From assembly GCA_005883255.1 (NCBI GenBank), contig VAXS01000070.1, positions 1 through 6,540 on the forward strand: a stretch of 6,540 nucleotides of DNA. The letters run 5' to 3'. Below, one piece after another: positions 1 through 6,072 of the stretch; positions within the stretch are counted from its first letter, which is position 1, and the number at the start of each line of letters is the position of its first letter. The position numbers and the translations under genes are program-made. The notes under the pieces were generated by a model, which ran no database searches, had not been told where the DNA came from, and saw only the letters and a program-made list of their open reading frames with translations. Source of the stretch: Actinomycetota bacterium. Its GTDB lineage: Bacteria; Actinomycetota; Thermoleophilia; Solirubrobacterales; Solirubrobacteraceae.

Positions 1-587
1 TGGTGGCCCGCCTCGAACGGCACCCGCGAACGCCCGCGCGCCATGTCCAGCGCGTCCGCCACCCGCACGATGCCGGCCTCGACCGTGAACGGGTCCCCGG
101 CCCGGCGGTGGCCGATGATCGCGTGCAGCGCCTCCGCCACCACCACCGAGCGCTCTGGCTCGCCGTAGCAGCCTTCGAGCAGGCTGCCCAGCTTGTCGGC
201 GGTGAGGAACAGCGAGTAGGCCTCGTGGTCGGTGCGATGGACCTGCATCCCCACGCAGTGGAAGAGCGCGGCGGCCGCGATCACCACCTCGGCGTCGCGC
301 TCTGACATCCCGTGGTCGGCCACCACGCTGGGCGTCACGCCCCGGCGGAACAGCAGCCGCGCCAGCCGCAGCCCGATGTTCACCACCACCTGGATGTGCA
401 CCCAGGAGTGGTCGGACATGTGCAGGCGGGCCGCGTTCACCGCCTGCGCATGCCACCAGGCCTTGACCTGGTCGTCGGCGTTGACCGCGGCCAGGAGCCG
501 CTCCAGCCGGCGGTTCCCGCGCGTGGGGGCGCTGATCCGGACCGGCGCGATCGCTTCCCGGGGGGCCTGCGGCGCGGGCGCGCTCAC
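1..587 (-). CDS. HD-domain phosphohydrolase-like protein with HD-to-HC substitution (partial, C-terminus off window)
   Basis: About 195 residues are readable before the gene leaves the window at base 1. After a variable N-terminus (1-25) comes an HD-superfamily fold: SDHSWVHIQ (58-66) supplies the first metal-ligand histidine, LFHCVGMQVH (108-117) is the position of the HD doublet, and VADALDMARGRSR (176-188) carries the distal Asp (D178). The pattern resembles a family of stand-alone HD proteins in archaea and actinobacteria, annotated as metal-dependent phosphohydrolases with no settled substrate. The doublet reads His110-Cys111 (codons CAC TGC) instead of His-Asp, so one metal ligand is replaced. 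The GTG start overlaps the ppk stop as GTGA, implying translational coupling and co-expression with ppk. No strong ribosome binding site precedes it, which fits coupling. Reading frame and HD-type fold are well supported; the function is unknown. Confidence 0.82.
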   Translation of the reverse strand, partial: MSAPAPQAPREAIAPVRISAPTRGNRRLERLLAAVNADDQVKAWWHAQAVNAARLHMSDHSWVHIQVVVNIGLRLARLLFRRGVTPSVVADHGMSERDAEVVIAAAALFHCVGMQVHRTDHEAYSLFLTADKLGSLLEGCYGEPERSVVVAEALHAIIGHRRAGDPFTVEAGIVRVADALDMARGRSRVPFEAGH

Positions 588-2728
588 GCGGCGCCGACCG
601 GCGAGCCGGCGCGCTCGGCGTGCAGCGCCATGAACTCGCGGTGGACGCTGCGCGGCGCCCTCCCGTCGGCCGGGACCCGCCGCCGCCAGCGGCCGTCCGC
701 CTGCAGGTCCCAGGCGTTCGCCTCGTCGGCCAGCGAGCGCTCGAGCACGGCGAGCACCTCGTCGCGCACCCGCGGGTCCTCGACCGGGGCCACCAGCTCC
801 ACCCGGTCGTCGAGGTTACGGGGCATGAGGTCCGCCGAGCCGATCAGGACCACCGGGTCGGAGTCGGGGCGCTCGAAGGCGAAGATCCGCGAGTGCTCGA
901 GGAAGCGGCCCACCACCGAGACCACGCGCACGTTCTCCGACACGCCGGGCACGCCGGGGCGCAGGCAGCAGATGCCCCGCACGTTCAGGTCCACGCGCAC
1001 GCCGGCCTGCGAGGCCCGGTACAGCGCCTTGATGCACTCGCGGTCCACCAGCGCGTTCATCTTCAACGCGATCCGGGCCGGGCTCTCCGGCGTGTGGGCG
1101 GCGATGGTGCGCTCGATCTCGGCCAGGACTCCGTCGCGCAGGAAGTTGGGCGCCACAAGCACCTTGCGATAGCGCCGCGGACGGGCGTAGCCGGTGAGGA
1201 AGTTGAACATGTCGGCCACGTCGGCGGCCAGCTCCGGGTCGGTGGTGAACAGCCCGAAGTCGGTGTACAGCCGCGCCGTCTTGGTGTGGTAGTTGCCGGT
1301 CCCGATGTGCAGGTAGTGGCGCACGCCGTCGCCCTCCCGGCGCACGATCAGCAGGCACTTGGCGTGGATCTTCAGGCCCGGATGGCCGTAGACCACGTGC
1401 ACGCCCGCCTCCTCCAGCGCCCGCGCCCACTGGATATTGGCCCGCTCGTCGAAGCGGGCCTTGAGCTCCACCAGGCACACCGCCTGCTTGCCCTGCTCCG
1501 AGGCGCGGATGAGCGCCGGCACCAGCGGCGAGTCGTCGCTGGTGCGGTACACGGTCTGCTTGATCGCCAGCACGTCCGGATCGGCGACCGCCTGGTCCAC
1601 GAAGCGCTCGACCGACGAGGAGAACGAGTCGTAGGGGTGGTGGACCAGGATGTCGCCCGCGCGCATGGCGGCGAAGAAGTCGACCCCGTTGCCCTCCTCG
1701 CTGCGCAGCCGGGGCTGGGTCACGGGCGTCCAGGGCGCCTCGCGCAGCTCGCCGAAGCCCGGCAGCTCGACGATCTGCCACAGGTCGTTGAGGTCCAGCG
1801 GGCCCTGGACCTCGTAGACCTCGCGGGCCTCCACTCCCAGCGCGCTGGCCAGCTCGTCGCGCAGGGCCTCGGGCATGCCGGCCCCCACCTCCACGCGGAC
1901 GATCTCGCCGAAGCGCCGGCGCCGCAGCTCGGCCTCTACCGCCTCCAGCAGGTCGTCGGCCTCGTCGGACACGGTGAAGTCCGCGTCGCGAGTGACCCGG
2001 AACATGCTGTGGTCCAGGATCTCCATGCCCGGGAAGAGCACGCTCAGGTGCTCGGCGATGACCTCCTCCAGCGGGACGAACGTGGTCTCGCCCTCGGCCA
2101 CCGCCACGAACCGCGGCAGCACCTCCTTGGGCACCTTCACGCGCGCGAACGTGCGTTGCCCGTTGACCGGGTCGCGCAGGCGCACCGCCAGCGACAGCGA
2201 CAGGTTGGAGATGTAGGGGAACGGCCGCCCCACCCCCACCGCCAGCGGGGTGAGCACGGGGAAGATCTGGCGATGGAAGCGCTCCGACAGCGCCGCCCGC
2301 TCGGACTCGCCCAGGTCGTCCCAGCTCAGGAGCCGGATGCCGTGCTCGCCCAGCGCCGGGCGCAGCTGGCGCTCCAGGCACGAGCACAGGCGCTCGCCCA
2401 GCGCGCCCACGCGCTCTCGGATGCCGTCGATGGTCTCGCTGGGGGTCCGGCCGTCGGGCCCCGATCGAGACACGCCGGCGTCCACCTGCTCCTGCAGCCC
2501 GGCCACCCGGACCATGAAGAACTCGTCCAGGTTGGAGGTGTAGATCGCCGCGAACTTGGCCCGCTCCAGCAGTGGGACCCCGGGATCCTCGGCCAGCTCC
2601 AGCACCCGTTCGTTGAACTCGACCCACGAGAGCTCGCGGTTGAAGTAGAGCGCGCGGTCGTCGAGGTCGCCGCCGGCGGGCGCGGCCGGCGCCTGGCGGC
2701 GGGTGCGGGCGATTTCGGGCGAGCTCAT
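584..2728 (-). CDS. ppk: Polyphosphate kinase (Ppk1)
   Basis: Reversibly transfers the ATP gamma-phosphate to inorganic polyphosphate. From the ATG at 2728 it is 714 residues, close to the usual Ppk1 length of about 690-740. The N-terminal domain begins LYFNRELSWVEFNERVLELA (27-46) and continues through IYTSNLDEFFMVRVAGL (62-78). The two C-terminal phospholipase-D-like domains carry RFDERANIQWA (425-435), GLKIHAK (451-457, with H455 the expected autophosphorylated histidine), HIGTGNYHTKTARLYTDF (474-491), ALKMNALVD (554-562) and LEHSRIFAFE (610-619, with H612 the second active-site histidine). An upstream in-frame ATG at 2770 would add 14 codons, and one at 2743 would add five. I prefer 2728 because the extra 14 codons have several A/T third positions, unlike the rest of the gene. 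The gene follows the small HD gene by 38-80 bp and overlaps the next HD gene by 4 bp, so it is probably the middle gene of a three-gene operon. Confidence 0.97.
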   Translation of the reverse strand: MSSPEIARTRRQAPAAPAGGDLDDRALYFNRELSWVEFNERVLELAEDPGVPLLERAKFAAIYTSNLDEFFMVRVAGLQEQVDAGVSRSGPDGRTPSETIDGIRERVGALGERLCSCLERQLRPALGEHGIRLLSWDDLGESERAALSERFHRQIFPVLTPLAVGVGRPFPYISNLSLSLAVRLRDPVNGQRTFARVKVPKEVLPRFVAVAEGETTFVPLEEVIAEHLSVLFPGMEILDHSMFRVTRDADFTVSDEADDLLEAVEAELRRRRFGEIVRVEVGAGMPEALRDELASALGVEAREVYEVQGPLDLNDLWQIVELPGFGELREAPWTPVTQPRLRSEEGNGVDFFAAMRAGDILVHHPYDSFSSSVERFVDQAVADPDVLAIKQTVYRTSDDSPLVPALIRASEQGKQAVCLVELKARFDERANIQWARALEEAGVHVVYGHPGLKIHAKCLLIVRREGDGVRHYLHIGTGNYHTKTARLYTDFGLFTTDPELAADVADMFNFLTGYARPRRYRKVLVAPNFLRDGVLAEIERTIAAHTPESPARIALKMNALVDRECIKALYRASQAGVRVDLNVRGICCLRPGVPGVSENVRVVSVVGRFLEHSRIFAFERPDSDPVVLIGSADLMPRNLDDRVELVAPVEDPRVRDEVLAVLERSLADEANAWDLQADGRWRRRVPADGRAPRSVHREFMALHAERAGSPVGAA

Positions 2729-2741
2729 CGGGACTCGGATC

Positions 2742-2747
2742 ATCGTA
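2742..2747 (-). promoter_or_regulatory. Possible internal -10 box for ppk
   Basis: On the minus strand TACGAT fits the TAnnnT -10 pattern and would place a transcript start only a few bases before the preferred ppk ATG at 2728. No good -35 hexamer lies at 17-19 bp (TTCATG at 20 bp is the nearest), and a perfect 10-bp palindrome GCGAGCTCGC sits just upstream at 2753-2762. It could give ppk a near-leaderless promoter of its own, independent of the upstream HD gene. The evidence is weak. Confidence 0.22.
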
Positions 2748-2808
2748 GCCCCGCGAGCTCGCCCGCGCATGAATGCTTCGTAAACGTCAGTCTTCGATCA
2801 GCGGCGGC

Positions 2809-3402
2809 TCAGCCCGCAACGGCGCCGGTGGTGGCCGCGGCCCGCACCGGCCCCAGGCCGGCCAGGTCGGCCTCGAGCCGCACGACCAGCGGATGCCCCG
2901 GGATCGTCCGCTCGAGCCGGCGCAGGCTCTGCCTGTAGTGGTGCAGGCGGCGCGGGCGGGGCAGCTCCTGCACCTCGCCGGCCTGCGCCACCTGGGCCCG
3001 GTACTGGCGGACCTTGCTGACCTTGTCCGCGGCGAACAGGATCGCCGCCTCCTCGCCTGAGCCGGTGGCCCGCCGGCGCAGCGCGGACTTGCGCTCGCGG
3101 TAGGACCCCAGCCGCGGATCCTCGGTCACCGCGCCGACCAGCTCGGCCACGTCGCGGCCGAAGCGCTGGAGCAGGTCGCGCGACGTGACCTCGGTGCGCT
3201 CCACCGTGTCGTGCAGCAGGCCGGCGGCCACCAGGCGCTGGGGGGAGCCCACCTCCCGCAGGAGATGCGCCACCTCGGCCGGGTGCGTCATGAACGGCGC
3301 GCCGTCGAACCGGCGGCTCTGCCCGCGGTGCATCTCGTCCGCGTAGCACCACGCGGCCTGGGCGAGGGGGAGACCATCGAGGAAGCGGGGAATCGGAGTC
3401 AC
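2809..3402 (-). CDS. Small RelA/SpoT (MESH1)-like HD-domain protein with altered catalytic residues
   Basis: A 197-residue single-domain protein resembling the (p)ppGpp-hydrolase half of Rel/SpoT and the stand-alone MESH1 family. Matching motifs are HRGQSRRFDGAPFMTHP (25-41; compare HxGQxR...PYxxHP), AAGLLHDTVERT (59-70; compare AALLHDxxEDT) and LFAADKVSKVR (122-132; compare LKLADRLHNLR). The metal-ligand candidates H40, H64, D65 and D126 are kept, as are E68 and R30. However, the Asp of the ED pair is Arg69, and the Asn of the DxxxN pair is Lys130; both positions matter for hydrolysis in characterised Rel enzymes. There is no synthetase, TGS or ACT domain. The GTG start has AGGA eight bases upstream, and a -10-like box and a PHO-type repeat lie further upstream. 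It precedes ppk in the same direction. Membership of the HD superfamily is confident; ppGpp hydrolysis is not, and a binding or sensing role is possible. Confidence 0.85.
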   Translation of the reverse strand: MTPIPRFLDGLPLAQAAWCYADEMHRGQSRRFDGAPFMTHPAEVAHLLREVGSPQRLVAAGLLHDTVERTEVTSRDLLQRFGRDVAELVGAVTEDPRLGSYRERKSALRRRATGSGEEAAILFAADKVSKVRQYRAQVAQAGEVQELPRPRRLHHYRQSLRRLERTIPGHPLVVRLEADLAGLGPVRAAATTGAVAG

Positions 3403-3410
3403 GGCGACGA

Positions 3411-3414
3411 TCCT
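3411..3414 (-). promoter_or_regulatory. Ribosome binding site of the small HD gene
   Basis: AGGA on the minus strand lies eight bases before the GTG at 3402. It supports that start and is the clearest Shine-Dalgarno sequence on the minus strand of this window. Confidence 0.5.
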
Positions 3415-3441
3415 GGGGAGCCGAGCAACCTCGGCCCACCC

Positions 3442-3447
3442 AACGTA
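3442..3447 (-). promoter_or_regulatory. Candidate -10 box for the HD-ppk-HD operon
   Basis: TACGTT on the minus strand fits TAnnnT and would give a transcript start near 3435 with a leader of roughly 33 bases to the GTG at 3402. The hexamer 17 bp upstream (CGAAGG) is not a recognisable -35. That would suit an activator-dependent promoter, and the GTTCAC repeat lies 23 bp upstream. The distance is longer than in classical PhoB promoters, so the pairing is tentative. Confidence 0.35.
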
Positions 3448-3470
3448 CCGCGGCCCGCGAGCTCCCTTCG

Positions 3471-3492
3471 AGCGTGTGAACGAGAGGTGAAC
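3471..3492 (-). promoter_or_regulatory. PHO-box-like direct repeat (two 11-bp units)
   Basis: On the minus strand two consecutive 11-bp units, GTTCACCTCTC and GTTCACACGCT, share a perfect GTTCAC core repeated exactly one helical turn apart. This is the architecture of the actinobacterial PhoP box (11-bp direct repeat units with a GTTCACC-like core) and of PhoB-type boxes generally. It lies in the only sizeable intergenic gap, 69-90 bp before the HD gene that leads into ppk, the gene expected to respond to phosphate supply. No third unit is seen on either side. Binding by a PhoP/RegX3-type regulator is inferred. Confidence 0.6.
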
Positions 3493-3529
3493 TCGATGGC
3501 CGCAAATAGCGGGTTCGCCGCGGGCGCGC

Positions 3530-4411
3530 CTACGCCGCCGCGGCCGCGATCCGCTCCAGGATCGCGCCCTCGCGCAGCCCGCCCTTGCCGATCTGCAGGG
3601 CCCGGCCCAGCTGGTCGGAGACCGTCTCCAGGATGAGGATCCCGGCCGGCAGCAGCCGCACCCGCTCGGCCTCCAGCTCGAAGCGCTGCGCCACCTCCCC
3701 GATCGGCGTCGTGGCCAGCACGCGCACGCCGCGCTCCAGCGTCTCGTGGTTCAGCTCGGCCCCCACCAGGCGCCTCAGCGACGTGGCCGACCCTCCCACC
3801 GCGACGGCCAGCGCCGGCGAGTCCAGCGCCAGGCCCTCGAACGTCCCGGCCACCACGGCGCGTACCGCCGTCAGCTCTTCGATCGCCGGCGGGTCGGAGT
3901 GCAGGTAGCTGTCGGCCAGGAGGCCCGACCCGATGCGGAACGAGGCGGACCAGCGGACGCCCTCGTCCACCGTCCCCACGGCGATCTCCGACGAGCCGCC
4001 GCCCACGTCCACCACCGCCACCTCGCCTTCCACGGGGTGCGTGAGCATCCGCGTGGCCCCCAGGAACGCCAGCCGGGCCTCCTCGTCTTCGTCCAGCACG
4101 TGCACGTCCACTCCCGAGCGCTCGCGCACGGCGTCCACCAGCTCGTCCCGGTTGGCCGCCGTGCGGATGGCGGCGGTGGCCAGGACCCGCAGGTCGTCGG
4201 CCTCCAGCTCGCGGGCCACGCGCACCTGGGTGGCCACCACCTCGGCCACCTCCTCCACCTTCCCGGGGGGGATGGCGTCGTCGCGCTTGAGGCCCTTGCC
4301 CTGGCGGGTGAACGCCCGCTGCTGGAGGACCTCCCGGAGGCGCCCGTCGGACGGCTCCGCTACCAGGAGCCGGGTGGTGTTGGAGCCGATGTCGATGCAG
4401 CCGTAGATCAC
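3530..4411 (-). CDS. ppx: Exopolyphosphatase, short Ppx/GppA-family phosphatase
   Basis: Releases phosphate from the ends of polyphosphate; some relatives also hydrolyse pppGpp. The 293 residues form the two-lobed ASKHA fold: the phosphate-1 loop CIDIGSNTTRLL (5-16), the EEARL motif (110-114) with the likely catalytic glutamate, the phosphate-2 loop VVDVGGGSSE (133-142), FRIGSG (158-163) and GGSATSL (206-212). The protein stops after these lobes and lacks the C-terminal HD extension of the roughly 510-residue E. coli Ppx and GppA, like the short mycobacterial PPX proteins of about 320-330 residues. I chose the GTG at 4411 because the fold begins immediately after it. The TTG at 4480 would add 23 codons of atypical third-base composition and overlap the divergent ATPase gene. 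It ends with TAG, 127 bp before the HD-ppk group and in the same direction, so it may be separately transcribed but functionally paired with Ppk. Confidence 0.93.
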   Translation of the reverse strand: MIYGCIDIGSNTTRLLVAEPSDGRLREVLQQRAFTRQGKGLKRDDAIPPGKVEEVAEVVATQVRVARELEADDLRVLATAAIRTAANRDELVDAVRERSGVDVHVLDEDEEARLAFLGATRMLTHPVEGEVAVVDVGGGSSEIAVGTVDEGVRWSASFRIGSGLLADSYLHSDPPAIEELTAVRAVVAGTFEGLALDSPALAVAVGGSATSLRRLVGAELNHETLERGVRVLATTPIGEVAQRFELEAERVRLLPAGILILETVSDQLGRALQIGKGGLREGAILERIAAAAA

Positions 4412-4416
4412 GTGAT
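4407..4416. promoter_or_regulatory. 10-bp palindrome over the ppx start in the divergent gap
   Basis: ATCACGTGAT is a perfect palindrome that includes the GTG start codon of ppx and lies about 30 bp before the ATPase start. It sits where a dimeric regulator could affect both divergent genes, but a single 10-bp palindrome can arise by chance and no second copy was seen. Confidence 0.25.
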
Positions 4417-4445
4417 GCGCCGGCAGCTTGTCATGATTGCCCGGT

Positions 4446-5330
4446 ATGAGCGCGGCGATCAGCGTCCGGGGCCTGCGCAAGCGCTACGGCGACGTGGAGG
4501 CGGTGCGGGGCATCGACTTCGAGGTGGCGCGGGGCGAGGTGTTCGGCCTCCTGGGGCCCAACGGGGCGGGCAAGACGACCACCGTGGAGATCCTCGAGGG
4601 CTACCGCGAGCGCAGCGGCGGGGAGGTGGCGGTGCTGGGCCACGACCCCGCGGGTCGCGCGCGCGAGCTGCGCGAGCGGGTGGGCATCGTGCTGCAGAGC
4701 ACCGGCATGTACCGCCACATCACGGTGCGGGAGGCGCTGGACCATTGGGCGGGCTTCTACTCGCGCGCGCGCGAGGTCACCGAGGTGATCGCGCTGGCGG
4801 GCCTGGAGGAGAAGGCCGGCGAGCGGGTGAACCGACTGTCGGGCGGGCAGCTGCGGCGCCTGGACTTCGCGCTGGCGCTGATCGGCGACCCCGAGCTGAT
4901 CTTCCTGGACGAGCCCACCACCGGCTTCGACCCGGTCGCGCGGCGCCAGGCCTGGGACACGATCCGCTCGCTGCGGGCGCTGGGCAAGACCGTGCTGCTC
5001 ACCACCCACTACCTGGACGAGGCCCAGGAGCTGGCCGACCGGGTGGCGATCATCAAGGACGGCCGGCTGCTGGCCGAGGGCGCCCCGGGCGAGCTGGGGG
5101 CCGGCGGGGACGAGCGCTACCGCGTCTCCTACCGCAACGGCGACGGCTCGCTGGTGGTGGAGGAGACCGACGATCCCACCACGCTGCTCCACCAGCTCAC
5201 GGCCGCCGCCCTAGCCCGGGGCGAGCGGCTGTACGAGCTCTCGGTCACGCGGCCGTCGCTGGAGGACGTGTACCTGGAGCTGACCGCCGACGTGACGCCC
5301 ACGCCGCCGGCCGGGGTGGCGCATGACTGA
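4446..5330 (+). CDS. ABC transporter ATP-binding protein (DrrA/CcmA type)
   Basis: The cytoplasmic ATPase subunit of an ABC-2-type exporter, 294 residues long. It shows Walker A GPNGAGKT (37-44), Q-loop Gln84 in GIVLQSTGM, the signature LSGGQ (131-135), Walker B LIFLDE (151-156) with catalytic Glu156, and the switch histidine His188 in TTHYLDEA. A C-terminal extension of about 70 residues ending PSLEDVYLELT is typical of DrrA-like ATPases. All catalytic motifs are intact. The ATG at 4446 is preferred; a TTG at 4437 would add three residues. No clear ribosome binding site precedes either, so a leaderless transcript is possible, with CATGAT at 4432-4437 as a poor -10. The stop overlaps the permease start by 8 bp, which marks the two as one transporter. 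The substrate cannot be read from the sequence; lipids, drugs and polysaccharide precursors are all possible in this family. Confidence 0.95.
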   Translation: MSAAISVRGLRKRYGDVEAVRGIDFEVARGEVFGLLGPNGAGKTTTVEILEGYRERSGGEVAVLGHDPAGRARELRERVGIVLQSTGMYRHITVREALDHWAGFYSRAREVTEVIALAGLEEKAGERVNRLSGGQLRRLDFALALIGDPELIFLDEPTTGFDPVARRQAWDTIRSLRALGKTVLLTTHYLDEAQELADRVAIIKDGRLLAEGAPGELGAGGDERYRVSYRNGDGSLVVEETDDPTTLLHQLTAAALARGERLYELSVTRPSLEDVYLELTADVTPTPPAGVAHD

Positions 5331-6072
5331 GGTCGCGGCCCTCACCTGGCGCCAGTACCGGCTGGAGCGCCGGCTGTTCTGGCGCAATCCCAGCGCCGCC
5401 TTCTTCAACTTCCTGTTCCCGCTGATCCTGCTCGGGCTGTTCGGCGCCGTGTTCTCCGGCAACCAGCACGACCTGAACGTGATCGTGCCGGGGATCGCCG
5501 GGCTGTCCGTCATGTCCACCACGTTCACCGCGCTTGCCTTCAACCTCACGTTCCTGCGCGAGCAGGGGGTGCTCAAGCGGATGCGCGGGACGCCGCTGCC
5601 GGCGGGCGTCTACCTGGGCGGCCTGGCCGCCAGCGCGGTCACGAACACGGCGCTGCAGGTCACGATCATCACTCTCGCCGGCAAGCTGTTGTTCGGGATC
5701 CCCTGGCCCCGGGACTGGCCGGAGCTGGTCCTGTTCGCCGCGGCCGGCGTGGTGTGCTTCGCCTCGCTGGGCGTCGCGCTCTCGCACGTCATCCCCAACT
5801 TCGACTCGGCCCCGGCCTACGTGAACGCGATCTTCCTGCCCACGATCTTCATCTCCGGCGTGTTCTACGACGCCGCCTCCGCGCCCGCGTTCATCAAGGA
5901 CATCGCCGAGGGCCTGCCGCTCAAGCACGTGATCGACGGGCTGTCCGGGGCGATGGTGACCGGCAAGGGCATCGGCGACCACCTCAGCGGGCTGGCGGTG
6001 ATCGCGGTGTGGGGCGCCGCGGGGATCTTCCTGGCGATCCGCGGCTTCAGCTGGGACCAGCGCCGCGACTGA
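5323..6072 (+). CDS. ABC-2 type transporter permease
   Basis: The 249-residue integral membrane partner of the ATPase. Hydrophobic segments at about 25-45, 52-77, 97-122, 134-155, 165-184 and 219-240 give the six-helix layout of ABC-2 permeases. Before the first helix is a short amphipathic stretch (TWRQYRLERRLFWRNP, 8-23), as usual for the elbow helix. REQGVLKRMRGTPLP (79-93), between helices 2 and 3, is the conserved cytoplasmic loop that contacts the ATPase. FISGVFYD near 176-183 and LPLKHVIDGL (198-207) match the family's C-terminal half. The ATG at 5323 lies inside the end of the ATPase gene (8-bp overlap) with GGGGTGG upstream, so the two are translationally coupled. Two permease copies would be expected per transporter. 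It is full-length; the substrate is unknown. Confidence 0.93.
   Translation: MTEVAALTWRQYRLERRLFWRNPSAAFFNFLFPLILLGLFGAVFSGNQHDLNVIVPGIAGLSVMSTTFTALAFNLTFLREQGVLKRMRGTPLPAGVYLGGLAASAVTNTALQVTIITLAGKLLFGIPWPRDWPELVLFAAAGVVCFASLGVALSHVIPNFDSAPAYVNAIFLPTIFISGVFYDAASAPAFIKDIAEGLPLKHVIDGLSGAMVTGKGIGDHLSGLAVIAVWGAAGIFLAIRGFSWDQRRD

Noticed and set aside
816..2627. A 603-codon open frame on the minus strand within ppk in another frame
   Set aside because: The product is low-complexity Arg/Gly/Ala/Pro-rich, typical of a shifted frame of a GC-rich gene, and has no start signal.
2804..2820. Possible hairpin at the end of the small HD gene (GCGG...CCGC around the stop codon)
   Set aside because: A four-pair stem with no T-run; read-through into ppk is more likely.
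620..2938. A 772-codon open frame on the plus strand antisense to ppk, with other long frames across it
   Set aside because: Its translation is rich in Arg, His, Gln, Ala and Val with no domain pattern. Long antisense frames are expected where third positions are nearly all G/C, and the minus strand here encodes unmistakable Ppk motifs.
3505..3525. Possible terminator hairpin after ppx (minus strand GCGG-CGAAC-CCGC followed by TATTT)
   Set aside because: The stem is only four base pairs and the T stretch is short and interrupted, so it is not distinguishable from chance in GC-rich DNA.
4412..4480. The 23-codon N-terminal extension of ppx from a TTG at 4480
   Set aside because: It overlaps the divergent ATPase gene, has atypical third bases, and homology to the Ppx fold starts right after the GTG at 4411.
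3746..5326. A 526-codon plus-strand frame spanning ppx antisense and the ATPase
   Set aside because: It crosses two well-supported genes on opposite strands and has Arg/Gly-rich shadow composition.
5245..5982. A 245-codon minus-strand frame opposite the permease
   Set aside because: The plus strand encodes a six-helix ABC-2 permease; the antisense product is charged low-complexity sequence without a recognisable fold.
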